This document shows positions 15,425-23,312 of a DNA stretch of 64,000 bases, piece by piece. A program made the position numbers and the translations under genes. The stretch is taken from positions 124,001-188,000 of the forward strand of contig NZ_FRCW01000001.1 in NCBI RefSeq assembly GCF_900143055.1, read 5' to 3'. The notes beneath the pieces are model-generated. The model was not told where the DNA came from, searched no databases, and worked only from the letters and a program-made list of their open reading frames with translations. The stretch comes from Fibrobacter sp. UWR3 (lineage in GTDB: Bacteria; Fibrobacterota; Fibrobacteria; Fibrobacterales; Fibrobacteraceae). Every line of letters starts with the position of its first letter. The stretch's first letter is position 1.

Positions 15425-16342
15425 ATGAACCAGCTCCTGAAGACAATCAAGGCAAACCTGTTCCCTTTTATCGTGTTCATGATATTGGTGTCGGCGTGTG
15501 TTTTTGGATGGTACTTCTACCACCCCTCGAGCCCGTACCACGCGCGCTACAGCTTTGTGGTGAGCTACCAGGAAGTCGGTACGCTCTCGCCGGGTAACCG
15601 CGTGGTGGTTCGCGGTATCGCGAAGGGCCAGATCCTGAAGGTGGAACTGACCGACGATGCCGTGTTCGTGAAGGTGGAAGTGCTTGCCGATGCGAAGATT
15701 TCCAGGCATTCCGAGTTCAGGCTCATCAACGCGGGCCTTATGGGCGAACGCGAAATGAACATCTTGACTGCGGATGACGATGACTGGATTGCAGACGGCG
15801 ATACCGTGCTGGGCGCCTACGACGACGGCATTGCAGGTGTCGGGATGGTGTTCCTGAACGCGATTGCCGACCTCGACACGATGAGGCAGATGGTGGTGGC
15901 ACTCAAGGATTCGCTTACGATCGGTACGTCGGGCAAGAAGATGGAACGAATCGTGAAGAAGGGCAAGAACCTGGTGCGTGCGGGAGAGAACCTGGTTACG
16001 GAGACGCGCAACGACGCGCAGGCCGTGCTCGACAAGGCCGAGTCCACGCTCCAGAAGGTCCGTGGCGTGATTGACGATGCTGCCTCCAAGGGGGCGGTAT
16101 CTGTCGAGAAGGGTTCTGCCATGCTTGCCCACGTAGATAGCGTGCTGGCCCAGGTGAAGGCCACCAAGGAAGAACTTGACGCGGTGTCGGCAAGGCTGGA
16201 CAAGACCGACAATACGGCCGGCCTGGTCGCTACGGGCAAGGGAAAGTTGGTTAAGGAATTAGACAAGATTTCGGTTGACATCGACAAGCTGACTTCCGAT
16301 ATAAAAAAGAGCGGTTTGAAGTTAAATGTGGATATTTTTTAA
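15425..16342 (+). CDS. MlaD/MCE-family lipid transport protein
   Basis: 305 residues from ATG 15425 (an in-frame ATG at 15407 would put six residues before it). One N-terminal membrane helix lies at about residues 12-33. The MCE domain follows (Y-Q-E-V-G-T-L-S-P-G-N-R-V-V-V-R-G-I-A-K-G), then a long helical C-terminus (about 140-305) with coiled-coil heptads. The family binds phospholipid or other hydrophobic ligands in hexameric rings for transport between membranes. It is the last gene of the lpt-rpoN-hprK run. An AT-rich inverted repeat with GTGGA...TTCCAC arms (16327-16357) after its stop may terminate the operon. Confidence 0.82.
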   Translation: MNQLLKTIKANLFPFIVFMILVSACVFGWYFYHPSSPYHARYSFVVSYQEVGTLSPGNRVVVRGIAKGQILKVELTDDAVFVKVEVLADAKISRHSEFRLINAGLMGEREMNILTADDDDWIADGDTVLGAYDDGIAGVGMVFLNAIADLDTMRQMVVALKDSLTIGTSGKKMERIVKKGKNLVRAGENLVTETRNDAQAVLDKAESTLQKVRGVIDDAASKGAVSVEKGSAMLAHVDSVLAQVKATKEELDAVSARLDKTDNTAGLVATGKGKLVKELDKISVDIDKLTSDIKKSGLKLNVDIF

Positions 16343-16421
16343 AAAAAATGTTCCACTTTGTAAAAAAAAAGATATTTTCCGCATATAATGTGTTTAACGG
16401 ACCCTATGAAAGGAGCGTGCC

Positions 16422-16895
16422 ATGAGTGAAAAGAAACCCGCTAAAATGAGTGATGCCGATCTGAAGTTCTTCGAGGAGATGCTCATCGAGAAACGTCGCC
16501 AGCTGGTGACGGCTCAGAGCGATTCTGAAAGGGCAAGTTCGTTCCAGGGCCAGAAGAACCAGGCGGGCGACGGTAGCGATTCCGACAGCGCCGACTCCGC
16601 GACGGACTACAATACGCTCGAAACCACGTTCTCGCTCGCGGCCCGCGAAGGCAAGTACCTCGTGTACCTCGAAGAGGCGTTGAAGCGCATTCACGACGGC
16701 ACGTTTGGCGTGTGCAAGGTCTGCAAGAAGCTTATCCCGAAGGCCCGCCTCATGGCCGTGCCGACTGCCACCAAGTGCGTGAACTGCAAGGAAGAGACGA
16801 AGAAGAAGGAACAGGAAAACAACCGTATGGAAATGGCCCGACTCTTCGCCGAAGCGCAGCGCAAGGAGATGCAGAAGAGAGCCGCCGGCCGCTAA
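16422..16895 (+). CDS. DksA/TraR-type zinc finger regulator
   Basis: 157 residues. The N-terminal half is helical with conserved acidic residues in a loop (D-G-S-D-S-D-S-A-D). The C-terminal C4 zinc finger has C-K-V-C at about 98-101 and C-V-N-C at about 119-122, the spacing of DksA/TraR proteins. It is then followed by a basic, Lys/Glu/Arg-rich helix. Such proteins enter the RNA polymerase secondary channel and tune transcription with ppGpp. A TATAAT box at 16384-16389 and AAAGGAG before the ATG indicate its own promoter. Confidence 0.85.
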   Translation: MSEKKPAKMSDADLKFFEEMLIEKRRQLVTAQSDSERASSFQGQKNQAGDGSDSDSADSATDYNTLETTFSLAAREGKYLVYLEEALKRIHDGTFGVCKVCKKLIPKARLMAVPTATKCVNCKEETKKKEQENNRMEMARLFAEAQRKEMQKRAAGR

Positions 16896-16958
16896 TGCGA
16901 ATGCGGCCCGCATTTTTTTCATCGTCACGCCGAAGCCCGCAGGGGCAAGGGCGTCCAC

Positions 16959-16988
16959 TGTCATCCCCGGCTCCGGCCGGGGATCTAT
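16959..16988 (+). repeat. Dispersed TGTCAT...ATCTAT palindrome
   Basis: TGTCAT, then CCCCGGC-TCCG-GCCGGGG, then ATCTAT. It shares its borders with 8955-8992 and 39945-39998, but the central stem differs. Confidence 0.6.
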
Positions 16989-17007
16989 GTTTATAGCGGA
17001 TTTTTGG

Positions 17008-17056
17008 AAAAAAGCAGACCAAATGGGTGGAAGGCGCACGTTTAGTCTGCTTTTTT
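17008..17056 (+). terminator. Rho-independent terminator
   Basis: A perfect 12-bp arm pair, AAAAAAGCAGAC and GTCTGCTTTTTT, with a 25-nt loop. It lies about 110 bp after the DksA-like stop, and its A/T-flanked stem can work in both directions. A second, shorter CAGACC/GGTCTG pair lies at 17182-17217 just beyond the end of the serine hydrolase gene. 17057-17181 holds nothing else recognised. Confidence 0.7.
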
Positions 17057-17218
17057 ATAGTTTGTGTGTAAAGAAAGGCCTCAAAAAAGGCGTTCGGGGA
17101 GGCAAAATAGGGCCAGACGGGGGCGAAATAGGAGAAATTGCCTCTTTTGCAGCCCGAATTTGTTTAATTTATCCGTAAAACGGCAGACCAAATCGCACTT
17201 TTGATTGCCACAGGTCTG

Positions 17219-18346
17219 CTAAAATCCAAAAAACGCGTCGGCAAGTGATGCGCGGAAGGCGTGAATGCGGTCGGCGCTTGCCTCGCGGTGCGGGTACGTG
17301 AAGTCACTGAGAAGCACGACTGCGGCGCCGGCGATGGGGTCGGCGACGATGCTCGCCCCGGTGAACCCGGTCTTCCCGAACGCATGGGGCGACACGCGCG
17401 ACCCCATGAACTTGCCCTGGGCAAGTTCCCAGCCGAGGGCTGTGCAGGCGCCGTTCGCAGCACCTGCCGGCGAATCTCCCGCAGTAGAATTGCCCGCCGG
17501 CAAAAACTGTGCGGCACCTTCCCGAGTAAACGCGTTCTCGCTTACCATTTTCAATATGCCCGCGGGTGCGACGCGGATCTCGCTCCCGTTCGCGCCGGCT
17601 GCAATCCCGTCGTTCATGACCATATGCACGAACTTGAGCAGGTCGGGCACGCAGCTGAACATGCCGGCGCTCCCTACCGGGAAAAGCTTGCGCAATACCC
17701 ACGCGCTCTCGTCGTGAATCTCCCCGCAAATCTCGCGCCCGCGGAACTCGCATATTTCCGTCGGGGCAATTTCTTCGCGAGGAATCGCATTCCACTCGCG
17801 GGTCAGCGGGTCCCAGCCGCTGCGCGTCATGTCGAGCGGCTCGAAGAACCGCTCGCGGCCCTGCTGTTGCAGGTCCTTGCCCGTAAGACGCTGCAGTATA
17901 ATCCCGAGCAGCACGCTGGCCGGGTTCCCGTAGTTGAAATCCGCTCCGGGCGCCTTTGCAAACTTGTATGTAAATAGGGCGTTCAGGATACCTTCGGGCG
18001 GGAGCGTGCGCAAGGTCTTCATCGGCACGCGGTAATCCAGGCTGTGCGTCAGCAGGTGGAATACGCAGATATCCTCGCGGTAGTTTGTCTGCAATTCGGG
18101 GATGTAGTCTATTACCCGGTCGTCAAGGTGCAACTTGCCCTCCAGAATGTAGCAGAGGGCGAGTGTCGACGTGGGGCAGACCTTCGTGAGGCTAGCGATG
18201 TCGAAAACCGTATCTGCGGGCGTATTGAGCGCGACCGTGCGCGTGGTGCCGTCGGGCAGAATGAATCCCGCGACCGCCTTGTGGAACACCCCGGCGGATT
18301 CCCCCTGTGAAAGGAGCCTTTCGATATTGCTTTCGTTGAACGCCAT
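17219..18346 (-). CDS. Class C beta-lactamase-family serine hydrolase
   Basis: 375 residues. The penicillin-binding-like catalytic set is present: S-L-T-K (SxxK, about residue 52), Y-G-N (YxN, about 139) and H-A-F-G-K-T-G near residue 338 (KTG). No signal peptide is evident, so a cytoplasmic esterase or peptidase is more likely than a secreted beta-lactamase. GAAAGG lies a short distance upstream of the ATG on the minus strand. It stands alone, between the terminator on its 3' side and a divergent lipoprotein gene. Confidence 0.85.
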   Translation of the reverse strand: MAFNESNIERLLSQGESAGVFHKAVAGFILPDGTTRTVALNTPADTVFDIASLTKVCPTSTLALCYILEGKLHLDDRVIDYIPELQTNYREDICVFHLLTHSLDYRVPMKTLRTLPPEGILNALFTYKFAKAPGADFNYGNPASVLLGIILQRLTGKDLQQQGRERFFEPLDMTRSGWDPLTREWNAIPREEIAPTEICEFRGREICGEIHDESAWVLRKLFPVGSAGMFSCVPDLLKFVHMVMNDGIAAGANGSEIRVAPAGILKMVSENAFTREGAAQFLPAGNSTAGDSPAGAANGACTALGWELAQGKFMGSRVSPHAFGKTGFTGASIVADPIAGAAVVLLSDFTYPHREASADRIHAFRASLADAFFGF

Positions 18347-18479
18347 GGCTGGAATTATAGCAAACCCGTGGATGGCCCTGATACTGTTTTGTCCGACAGG
18401 CTGCTTTTTGGGGCGATTGGCGACGCTCGTTTTGCTCGTTAAGAACTTATTTTACAAGAAAAAGCGATGCGAGTTTATT

Positions 18480-18908
18480 ATGAAACAGCTTATTACGAAA
18501 CCGTTTTTTATGTTTGTCCTTTTGGCGGCCGTGCTTAACCTCACCGGTTGCGCCATATTGCTGAACGTTAAGAAAGACACCCAGGACATCATCATCGTAG
18601 CGGAAGATGGCGGGGTATACGATTTTTATGTGGATAACAGTATCGTTTGCCGTAATACCGATAGGTGTGTCTATGTCCATAGCAAGGGAACCCCCTGCCA
18701 GCATACCTTCGACCTCAAGAGAGGGGATGATATTTACGGCACCTTGTTTTACGGCTATTGGGAAGAAAAGTCGACTTTAGCCAAGATGATGTCCGTATCC
18801 AAGCGTGAAGACAACGCATGCCCCGAAGAATGGGAAGGGGAAGCGATACACGTAATCGTGGAAATAGACCCCGATATCGATGGTCGCGAGGATTCTGCTG
18901 CCAGATAG
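18480..18908 (+). CDS. Small lipoprotein, function unknown
   Basis: 142 residues from ATG 18480. The open frame extends further upstream, but that part overlaps the divergent gene and lacks a signal. Residues 1-23 form a signal ending L-T-G-C, a lipobox. The mature part has four further cysteines (C-R, D-R-C, P-C-Q, A-C-P) and is acidic at its end. No family is recognised. The gene sits alone upstream of a Nudix gene with a 20-bp gap. Confidence 0.7.
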   Translation: MKQLITKPFFMFVLLAAVLNLTGCAILLNVKKDTQDIIIVAEDGGVYDFYVDNSIVCRNTDRCVYVHSKGTPCQHTFDLKRGDDIYGTLFYGYWEEKSTLAKMMSVSKREDNACPEEWEGEAIHVIVEIDPDIDGREDSAAR

Positions 18909-18928
18909 TTTTTATTATCTTGTCTTTT

Positions 18929-19468
18929 ATGCAAGAAGAGCAAATCGACATCCTGAACGCCGACGGCACCCCCGCGGGTTATTCCTGCGGGCGCACGCGC
19001 GTGCATGCGGAAGGCCTGTGGCACCGCACGGTACATATTTGGGCGTTCAACCGCGAAGGGAAAATTCTTTTCCAGTTGCGGGCCCGCGTGAAGGAAAATA
19101 ACCCCGGACTTCTGGACACGAGCTGCGCGGGGCATATCTCTGCGGGTGATACCAGCGTGAACGCCGCCGTGCGCGAACTGCGCGAGGAACTGGGCGTGCG
19201 AAAAAGTTCGCGCGACCTCGAATATTTATTCGAGGCGACACACGAAAGTGTGCTCAACGGCGGCAGCTACCTGGACAACGAATACTACGACGTTTACAGG
19301 ACTACCCTCACCGACGAGGAGGCTGCATCCCTCGTGCCGCAACCCGGTGAAGTCGACGATTTTGTCTGGATGACGCGCGATGAATTTTTCGCGAAGCGCA
19401 AGCTGCACCCCGAAAAGTTCGTGGATCACCCGAAGGATTACCAGTGGCTCATGGAGAATGCAAAATGA
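18929..19468 (+). CDS. Nudix hydrolase, isomerase-like subgroup
   Basis: 179 residues from ATG 18929. The Nudix box is G-H-I-S-A-G-D-T...R-E-L-R-E-E-L-G-V, with Asp where the first Glu is usual. The overall plan (H-R-T-V-H-I-W before the box, C-A-G-H-I-S-A-G) matches the YfcD/isopentenyl-isomerase-like Nudix subgroup. The substrate cannot be told from sequence. The stop overlaps the next start (ATGA), so it is coupled to the patatin gene. Confidence 0.85.
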   Translation: MQEEQIDILNADGTPAGYSCGRTRVHAEGLWHRTVHIWAFNREGKILFQLRARVKENNPGLLDTSCAGHISAGDTSVNAAVRELREELGVRKSSRDLEYLFEATHESVLNGGSYLDNEYYDVYRTTLTDEEAASLVPQPGEVDDFVWMTRDEFFAKRKLHPEKFVDHPKDYQWLMENAK

Positions 19469-20337
19469 CGATGTACAGGAATGCGGCCCTCGTGCTTGAA
19501 GGCGGCGGAATGCGTGGCGCCTACCTTTCGGGCGTGCTCGACGTGATGCACGATAACGGGCTCAAGTTCGGTGGCTATGCTGGGACGTCCGCGGGTGCCA
19601 CGCACCTTTGCAGCTACCTTTCGGAACAGCGCGAAAGAAACAGGCGCATCGATGTCGTCCATTCGGCGAGCAAGCGCTACATGGGCTGGGGGAACCTCAT
19701 CCGCACTGGCGAATTCTTTGAGGTCGATTACTGCTACAGGCAGATTCCCTACGTTATTGACCCGTTCGATTTCGAGAAGTTCCGCGAGAATGCGACCGAG
19801 TCCGAGTTCTATGCGGCGGCATCGAACCTGGAAACGGGCGAGGCGGCTTACCTGCTGACCCGCGACCTCGACACGCCCGAAGGCATGGACAGGATCCGTG
19901 CGTCGGCATCGCTCCCGCTGATGAGCCACATCGTAAATGTCGATGGCATGAAGCTCTTGGATGGCGGTGTCGCCGACAGCATCCCGTTCGAAATCATGGC
20001 GAAGAAGGGATTTGAAAAGCTGATCGTCATCGTGACGCAGCCCGAGGGTTACGTGAAGAAACCGAACTCGCTTGTTCCTTTGTTCAAAATCATCTACCGC
20101 AAGTACCCGAAGTTTATCGAGGCGGTAAGGACGCGCCACATACGCTATAACGAGTGCCTGAAAACGCTCGATGAATGGTGCAATCGCGGGACTGCGTTCC
20201 GTATCCGCCCGAGCGAAAGTTTCGATATCTCGCGCCTCGAGAAGGACAAGTCCAAGCTCGCGCGCCTCTACGATTTGGGCGTGAAGGACATGACCGCCCT
20301 CATGCCAAAGCTGTTGAATTTCTTAGAGAGTAAATGA
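19465..20337 (+). CDS. Patatin-like phospholipase
   Basis: 290 residues from ATG 19465, overlapping the Nudix stop by 4 bp (a GTG at 19444 is in frame but lies inside the upstream gene). The oxyanion loop is G-G-G-M-R-G, the nucleophile elbow G-T-S-A-G, and the catalytic Asp is in D-G-G-V-A-D. These form the Ser-Asp dyad of bacterial patatin lipases, close to the RssA/YjjU type. No signal peptide is present. A second patatin gene with different motif residues lies at 36735-37619. Confidence 0.88.
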   Translation: MTMYRNAALVLEGGGMRGAYLSGVLDVMHDNGLKFGGYAGTSAGATHLCSYLSEQRERNRRIDVVHSASKRYMGWGNLIRTGEFFEVDYCYRQIPYVIDPFDFEKFRENATESEFYAAASNLETGEAAYLLTRDLDTPEGMDRIRASASLPLMSHIVNVDGMKLLDGGVADSIPFEIMAKKGFEKLIVIVTQPEGYVKKPNSLVPLFKIIYRKYPKFIEAVRTRHIRYNECLKTLDEWCNRGTAFRIRPSESFDISRLEKDKSKLARLYDLGVKDMTALMPKLLNFLESK

Positions 20338-20440
20338 CGTGTCATTCTGAGCTATACGAAACTAAGAACTTTAGTTCTCAAGTTGAGTTATGCCCTTTGG
20401 GTAGGAGTGAAACGGAGTCGAAGAATCTAGTCGAGAAGAA
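20338..20440 (+). repeat. Dispersed TGTCATTCTGAG...GAATCTAG element
   Basis: It begins GTGTCATTCTGAG and ends GTCGAAGAATCTAGTCGAG. Inside are the palindrome AAGAAC-TTT-AGTTCT and the short CCCTTTGGG. It has the same TGTCAT and ATCTA borders as the shorter elements at 8955, 16959 and 39945, but a longer centre. Confidence 0.5.
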
Positions 20441-20443
20441 CCT

Positions 20444-20683
20444 ATGTCTAAAGCAATTGCCGGTCGCAGGTACCGCCATTACAAGAAAGATACGATGATC
20501 TATACGGTCGTTACCGCCGATGCCCTTGACTGCGAAACGGTTGAACCCGTCGTAGTGTACCGCAGCGAGTACGAGACTCCCGACCACCCGAAGGGAACGC
20601 TCTGGGTGCGCTCCCGCAAGGATTTCGAGAGCCGCGTGATGCTCCCCGATGGCGTCGAGATGGACCGCTTTACGGAAATTTGA
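20444..20683 (+). CDS. DUF1653 protein
   Basis: 79 residues covering a full DUF1653 domain: R-R-Y-R-H-Y-K-K near the start, then E-P-V-V-V-Y-R-S and L-W-V-R-S-R-K-D-F. The family is small and widespread, with no assigned reaction. The upstream DNA is the dispersed repeat ending only a few bases before the start, so the ribosome-binding site lies at the repeat edge. Confidence 0.85.
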   Translation: MSKAIAGRRYRHYKKDTMIYTVVTADALDCETVEPVVVYRSEYETPDHPKGTLWVRSRKDFESRVMLPDGVEMDRFTEI

Positions 20684-20701
20684 TTGCCTCCGATTTGAGA
20701 A

Positions 20702-21178
20702 ATGTATAGTTTGAAGAAGGAAATTTTTTTCATCTTGTTATTCGGCCTGTTTGCCCATGCAGAACAGTCGGATTTGTATTCGTTCTATTACAAGGGTGAA
20801 CGGATAGAAGTTTGCCAGAAGGGGTGCCAGGTAAAATACGAAAAAAAGTACGATGGTATAGTTCTTCGCCACGAAGGGACTTCCGTGTATTTGATAGGCT
20901 ATGGTGGTGATGTTGTAGGGTTCTTGTATGACTCCGGCTTCCGACTAGATAAAATGAGTGTGAATAATGAGTTTGTGGATGGTACGATGGTGAAGACGAA
21001 GAATTATACATATAAACTAAACGAGCTGTATGCGACAATGACTAATTATAATATATACCTTCGGCATGGCTTCTTTTTTGGTAATATACCTCCAGATTTT
21101 ATGGAAGAATTGAAAAAGGACGATAAAAAAATTATTTTCACGATAGCCCCAAGAAAGGCTATCAGGACTGTAAAATAA
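20702..21178 (+). CDS. Small secreted protein, function unknown
   Basis: 158 residues. A signal peptide ends A-H-A near residue 20. The mature part is Tyr/Lys-rich with a C-Q-K-G-C pair. Its DNA is distinctly AT-richer than the DUF1653 gene before it. No family is recognised. It lies 13 bp before the FISUMP lipoprotein in the same direction and may be co-expressed with it. Confidence 0.6.
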   Translation: MYSLKKEIFFILLFGLFAHAEQSDLYSFYYKGERIEVCQKGCQVKYEKKYDGIVLRHEGTSVYLIGYGGDVVGFLYDSGFRLDKMSVNNEFVDGTMVKTKNYTYKLNELYATMTNYNIYLRHGFFFGNIPPDFMEELKKDDKKIIFTIAPRKAIRTVK

Positions 21179-21191
21179 GAAGGAGAAACAA

Positions 21192-22196
21192 ATGAATCTC
21201 AAGAAGTTTTCTACAGCCACTGCGGCACTTGCTTTCGGGATTGCGCTTGTCGCATGCGACGACAGTTCCAGCGGACCTTCGCCCGAGCCGGGTTCCAGCG
21301 AGTCCCTGGGCCCTTCCGATGTCACACCGATGTCGAGCGATGACGAGACAAGTGTGTCCAGCAGCAGTGCCGCGGCGCCCGCAAGTTCTGCCGCGAAGGA
21401 ATGCTTCAAGGATGGCATGGCAAGCATTACCGTACGCAACATGGAACGCAAGAATATTACGTGCCCGAACACCATGACGATATACGATTACGACTTGCAG
21501 ATTCTCTACAAGTGCGTAGGCGATGCGCTTATCGAGACCGACATGGCGCCCTGCGGCGATGCCTCTTCCGTCACACCGCAGTCGAGCAGTTCCTCAAAGA
21601 TCCCTGAGCCTGTCGAAGGGTCCAGTAGCGGTTCCCTTGTGGAATACGGCACGCTCACTGATTCCCGCGACGGCAAGAACTACAAGACTGTCGTTATCGG
21701 CGGCAAGACCTGGATGGCCGAGAACCTGAACTTTGACAACAGTGCTACTGCCACAGGTTCCATCGATTCCAGCTTCTGCTACGACGGTATTCCCGCGAAC
21801 TGCGAAAAGTATGGCCGCCTCTACCAGGAATACGCCGCGACGGCCGTGTGCCCCGAGGGTTGGCGCCTCCCCACCGCAAGCGACTGGCGCGACCTGACCA
21901 CTACGGCGAAGAGCGAGTTCGGCGACAACAACGGCTCCCTGCGCGCCGTGGGCGAGTGGGAAAATACGATTTTTGGAGACAACGTAACAGCCACGAACGC
22001 AAGCGGGTTCTCCGCTCTCCCGGCAGGTTACCGCGCCAAGACGGGCGAATGCGACGGCGAGGGCACCAAGGCCTATTTCTGGGGCGAAGACAACATGAAT
22101 CACTACGCCTGGATACTCTCGAATCAGTACGACATGGAGAAGGAATCCATGCAGCGCGGGTACTTCGCCTACGCCGTGCGTTGCGTCAAGGACTAG
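21192..22196 (+). CDS. FISUMP-domain lipoprotein
   Basis: 334 residues. The lipobox is L-V-A-C at about residue 22, followed by a Ser/Pro-rich linker (about 24-70), a small Cys-containing domain (about 70-120), and a second Ser linker. The C-terminal FISUMP domain (about 152-334) has Y-K-T-V-V-I-G-G-K-T-W-M-A-E-N-L, C-P-E-G-W-R-L-P-T and F-A-Y-A-V-R-C-V. This domain is characteristic of Fibrobacter surface proteins. The second linker contains K-I-P-E-P-V-E-G, encoded by a CCTGAGCCTGTCGAAGG stretch that looks like an inserted short repeat. AGAAGGAG precedes the ATG. Confidence 0.88.
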   Translation: MNLKKFSTATAALAFGIALVACDDSSSGPSPEPGSSESLGPSDVTPMSSDDETSVSSSSAAAPASSAAKECFKDGMASITVRNMERKNITCPNTMTIYDYDLQILYKCVGDALIETDMAPCGDASSVTPQSSSSSKIPEPVEGSSSGSLVEYGTLTDSRDGKNYKTVVIGGKTWMAENLNFDNSATATGSIDSSFCYDGIPANCEKYGRLYQEYAATAVCPEGWRLPTASDWRDLTTTAKSEFGDNNGSLRAVGEWENTIFGDNVTATNASGFSALPAGYRAKTGECDGEGTKAYFWGEDNMNHYAWILSNQYDMEKESMQRGYFAYAVRCVKD

Positions 22197-22214
22197 TAAA
22201 TCAGGAACCGCGGA

Positions 22215-23129
22215 CTAGGAACCGCGTTTCATCTCGGCCATGACCATGCCCGCGACAATCGCTACCGCACCCGCGATGGCGACAGGCGTGATGCGTTCCC
22301 CGAGGGCGATGACCGCCGTAATGATGGTGACGAGCGGGATGGCGTAGATGTAGTTGCTCGCGAGCACCGTGCCGAGCTGCTTCAGCACCTTGTTCCATGC
22401 GAGGTAGCCGAGCAGCGACGAGAAAACCGTGAGGCAGACGAAGTTGAACGATACGACCGGTTCCGCGAAATTTTGCCACGGGATATCGAACGTTTTGTGG
22501 ATATCGCCACCTGCCTCGAAGAATAGCGCGGGCAGCGACATGAGCGCCCCGTAAAAGAACATCTTGCGGGTTATGAACAAAGTAGAATACACGCCGTTGA
22601 ACTGGCGCACGACCAGCGAATAGATGGCCCACATGACGGACGAGGTGAACGCGAGCATGTCGCCTACGGGCGAAAGCTTCAGGATGAACTTGCCGTTCAG
22701 CACCACGAGCACCATCCCGACAAACGTAATCAGGCACCCGACAACCTGCCGCTTGCCGAGGCGCTCCGCCTTGTACAGGATGCCCCCGAAAATCATGGTG
22801 AGCAGCGGGTTCGTGCAGACGATGAGCGAGACGTTGCTGCTGGGCGAAAGCGAGAGCGCCGTGTTCTCGGCCCAGAAGTAGAGCGTACAGCCCGTGATAC
22901 CGCAGATGAACAGGATGATTTCGTGCTTCCAGTTTTGGCAGCGGAACTTCTTGTGGGATGCCGCGAGCAAGATAAGGTAGGTGACTGCGAACCGCAGCGT
23001 AAAAATCTGTACTGCGGTAAAGCCGTGATTCAGGAGCACCTTCGTGCTTACGAAACTCGTGCCCCAGAACGCAATCGTCGCGATGGCGAGGATATGCCAG
23101 AGGGCCATGTTGTTGCGCGCGGGTGTCAT
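22215..23129 (-). CDS. EamA-family (DMT) transporter
   Basis: 304 residues from ATG 23129 (a TTG nine bases upstream and an ATG at 23108 are alternatives; none has a clear ribosome-binding site). Ten predicted membrane helices in two EamA repeats include F-W-G-T-S-F near the start and G-Y-L-A-W-N in the second repeat. Members export amino acids or other metabolites. It is divergent from metY across a 22-bp palindrome, so the two may share a repressor, and a sulfur amino acid or related substrate is a reasonable guess. Confidence 0.82.
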   Translation of the reverse strand: MTPARNNMALWHILAIATIAFWGTSFVSTKVLLNHGFTAVQIFTLRFAVTYLILLAASHKKFRCQNWKHEIILFICGITGCTLYFWAENTALSLSPSSNVSLIVCTNPLLTMIFGGILYKAERLGKRQVVGCLITFVGMVLVVLNGKFILKLSPVGDMLAFTSSVMWAIYSLVVRQFNGVYSTLFITRKMFFYGALMSLPALFFEAGGDIHKTFDIPWQNFAEPVVSFNFVCLTVFSSLLGYLAWNKVLKQLGTVLASNYIYAIPLVTIITAVIALGERITPVAIAGAVAIVAGMVMAEMKRGS

Positions 23130-23178
23130 CGATGCCAAAGATAGAAAAAGGGATGCTTAACCGTCGGTCGATTTTAAA

Positions 23179-23200
23179 TTTATGCAAATATTTGCATAAA
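23179..23200. promoter_or_regulatory. Perfect 22-bp palindromic operator
   Basis: TTTATGCAAAT and its exact reverse complement abut without a spacer, ending 4 bp before the -35 box of the metY promoter. Such a site is typical of a dimeric repressor or activator. It lies between divergent eamA and metY and could control both. Confidence 0.6.
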
Positions 23201-23204
23201 CGCA

Positions 23205-23232
23205 TTGACAAGGTATAGTCTTTTTCTATATT
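23205..23232 (+). promoter_or_regulatory. metY promoter
   Basis: TTGACA (23205-23210), 16 bp, TATATT (23227-23232). The leader to the ATG is about 75 nt and contains CGACC-CCG-GGTCG near 23258. No known riboswitch pattern was recognised. Confidence 0.7.
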
Positions 23233-23312
23233 TACCTACATAACAAATAGGTTTGGCGACCCCGGGTCGATGACTATCTATATTTGAATGCGTAATTAAA
23301 CAAGAGGCAAAA

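Noticed and set aside
13947-15446. A 499-codon minus-strand frame across hpf and hprK
   Set aside because: The plus strand carries two well-conserved genes; the antisense product is unrecognisable.
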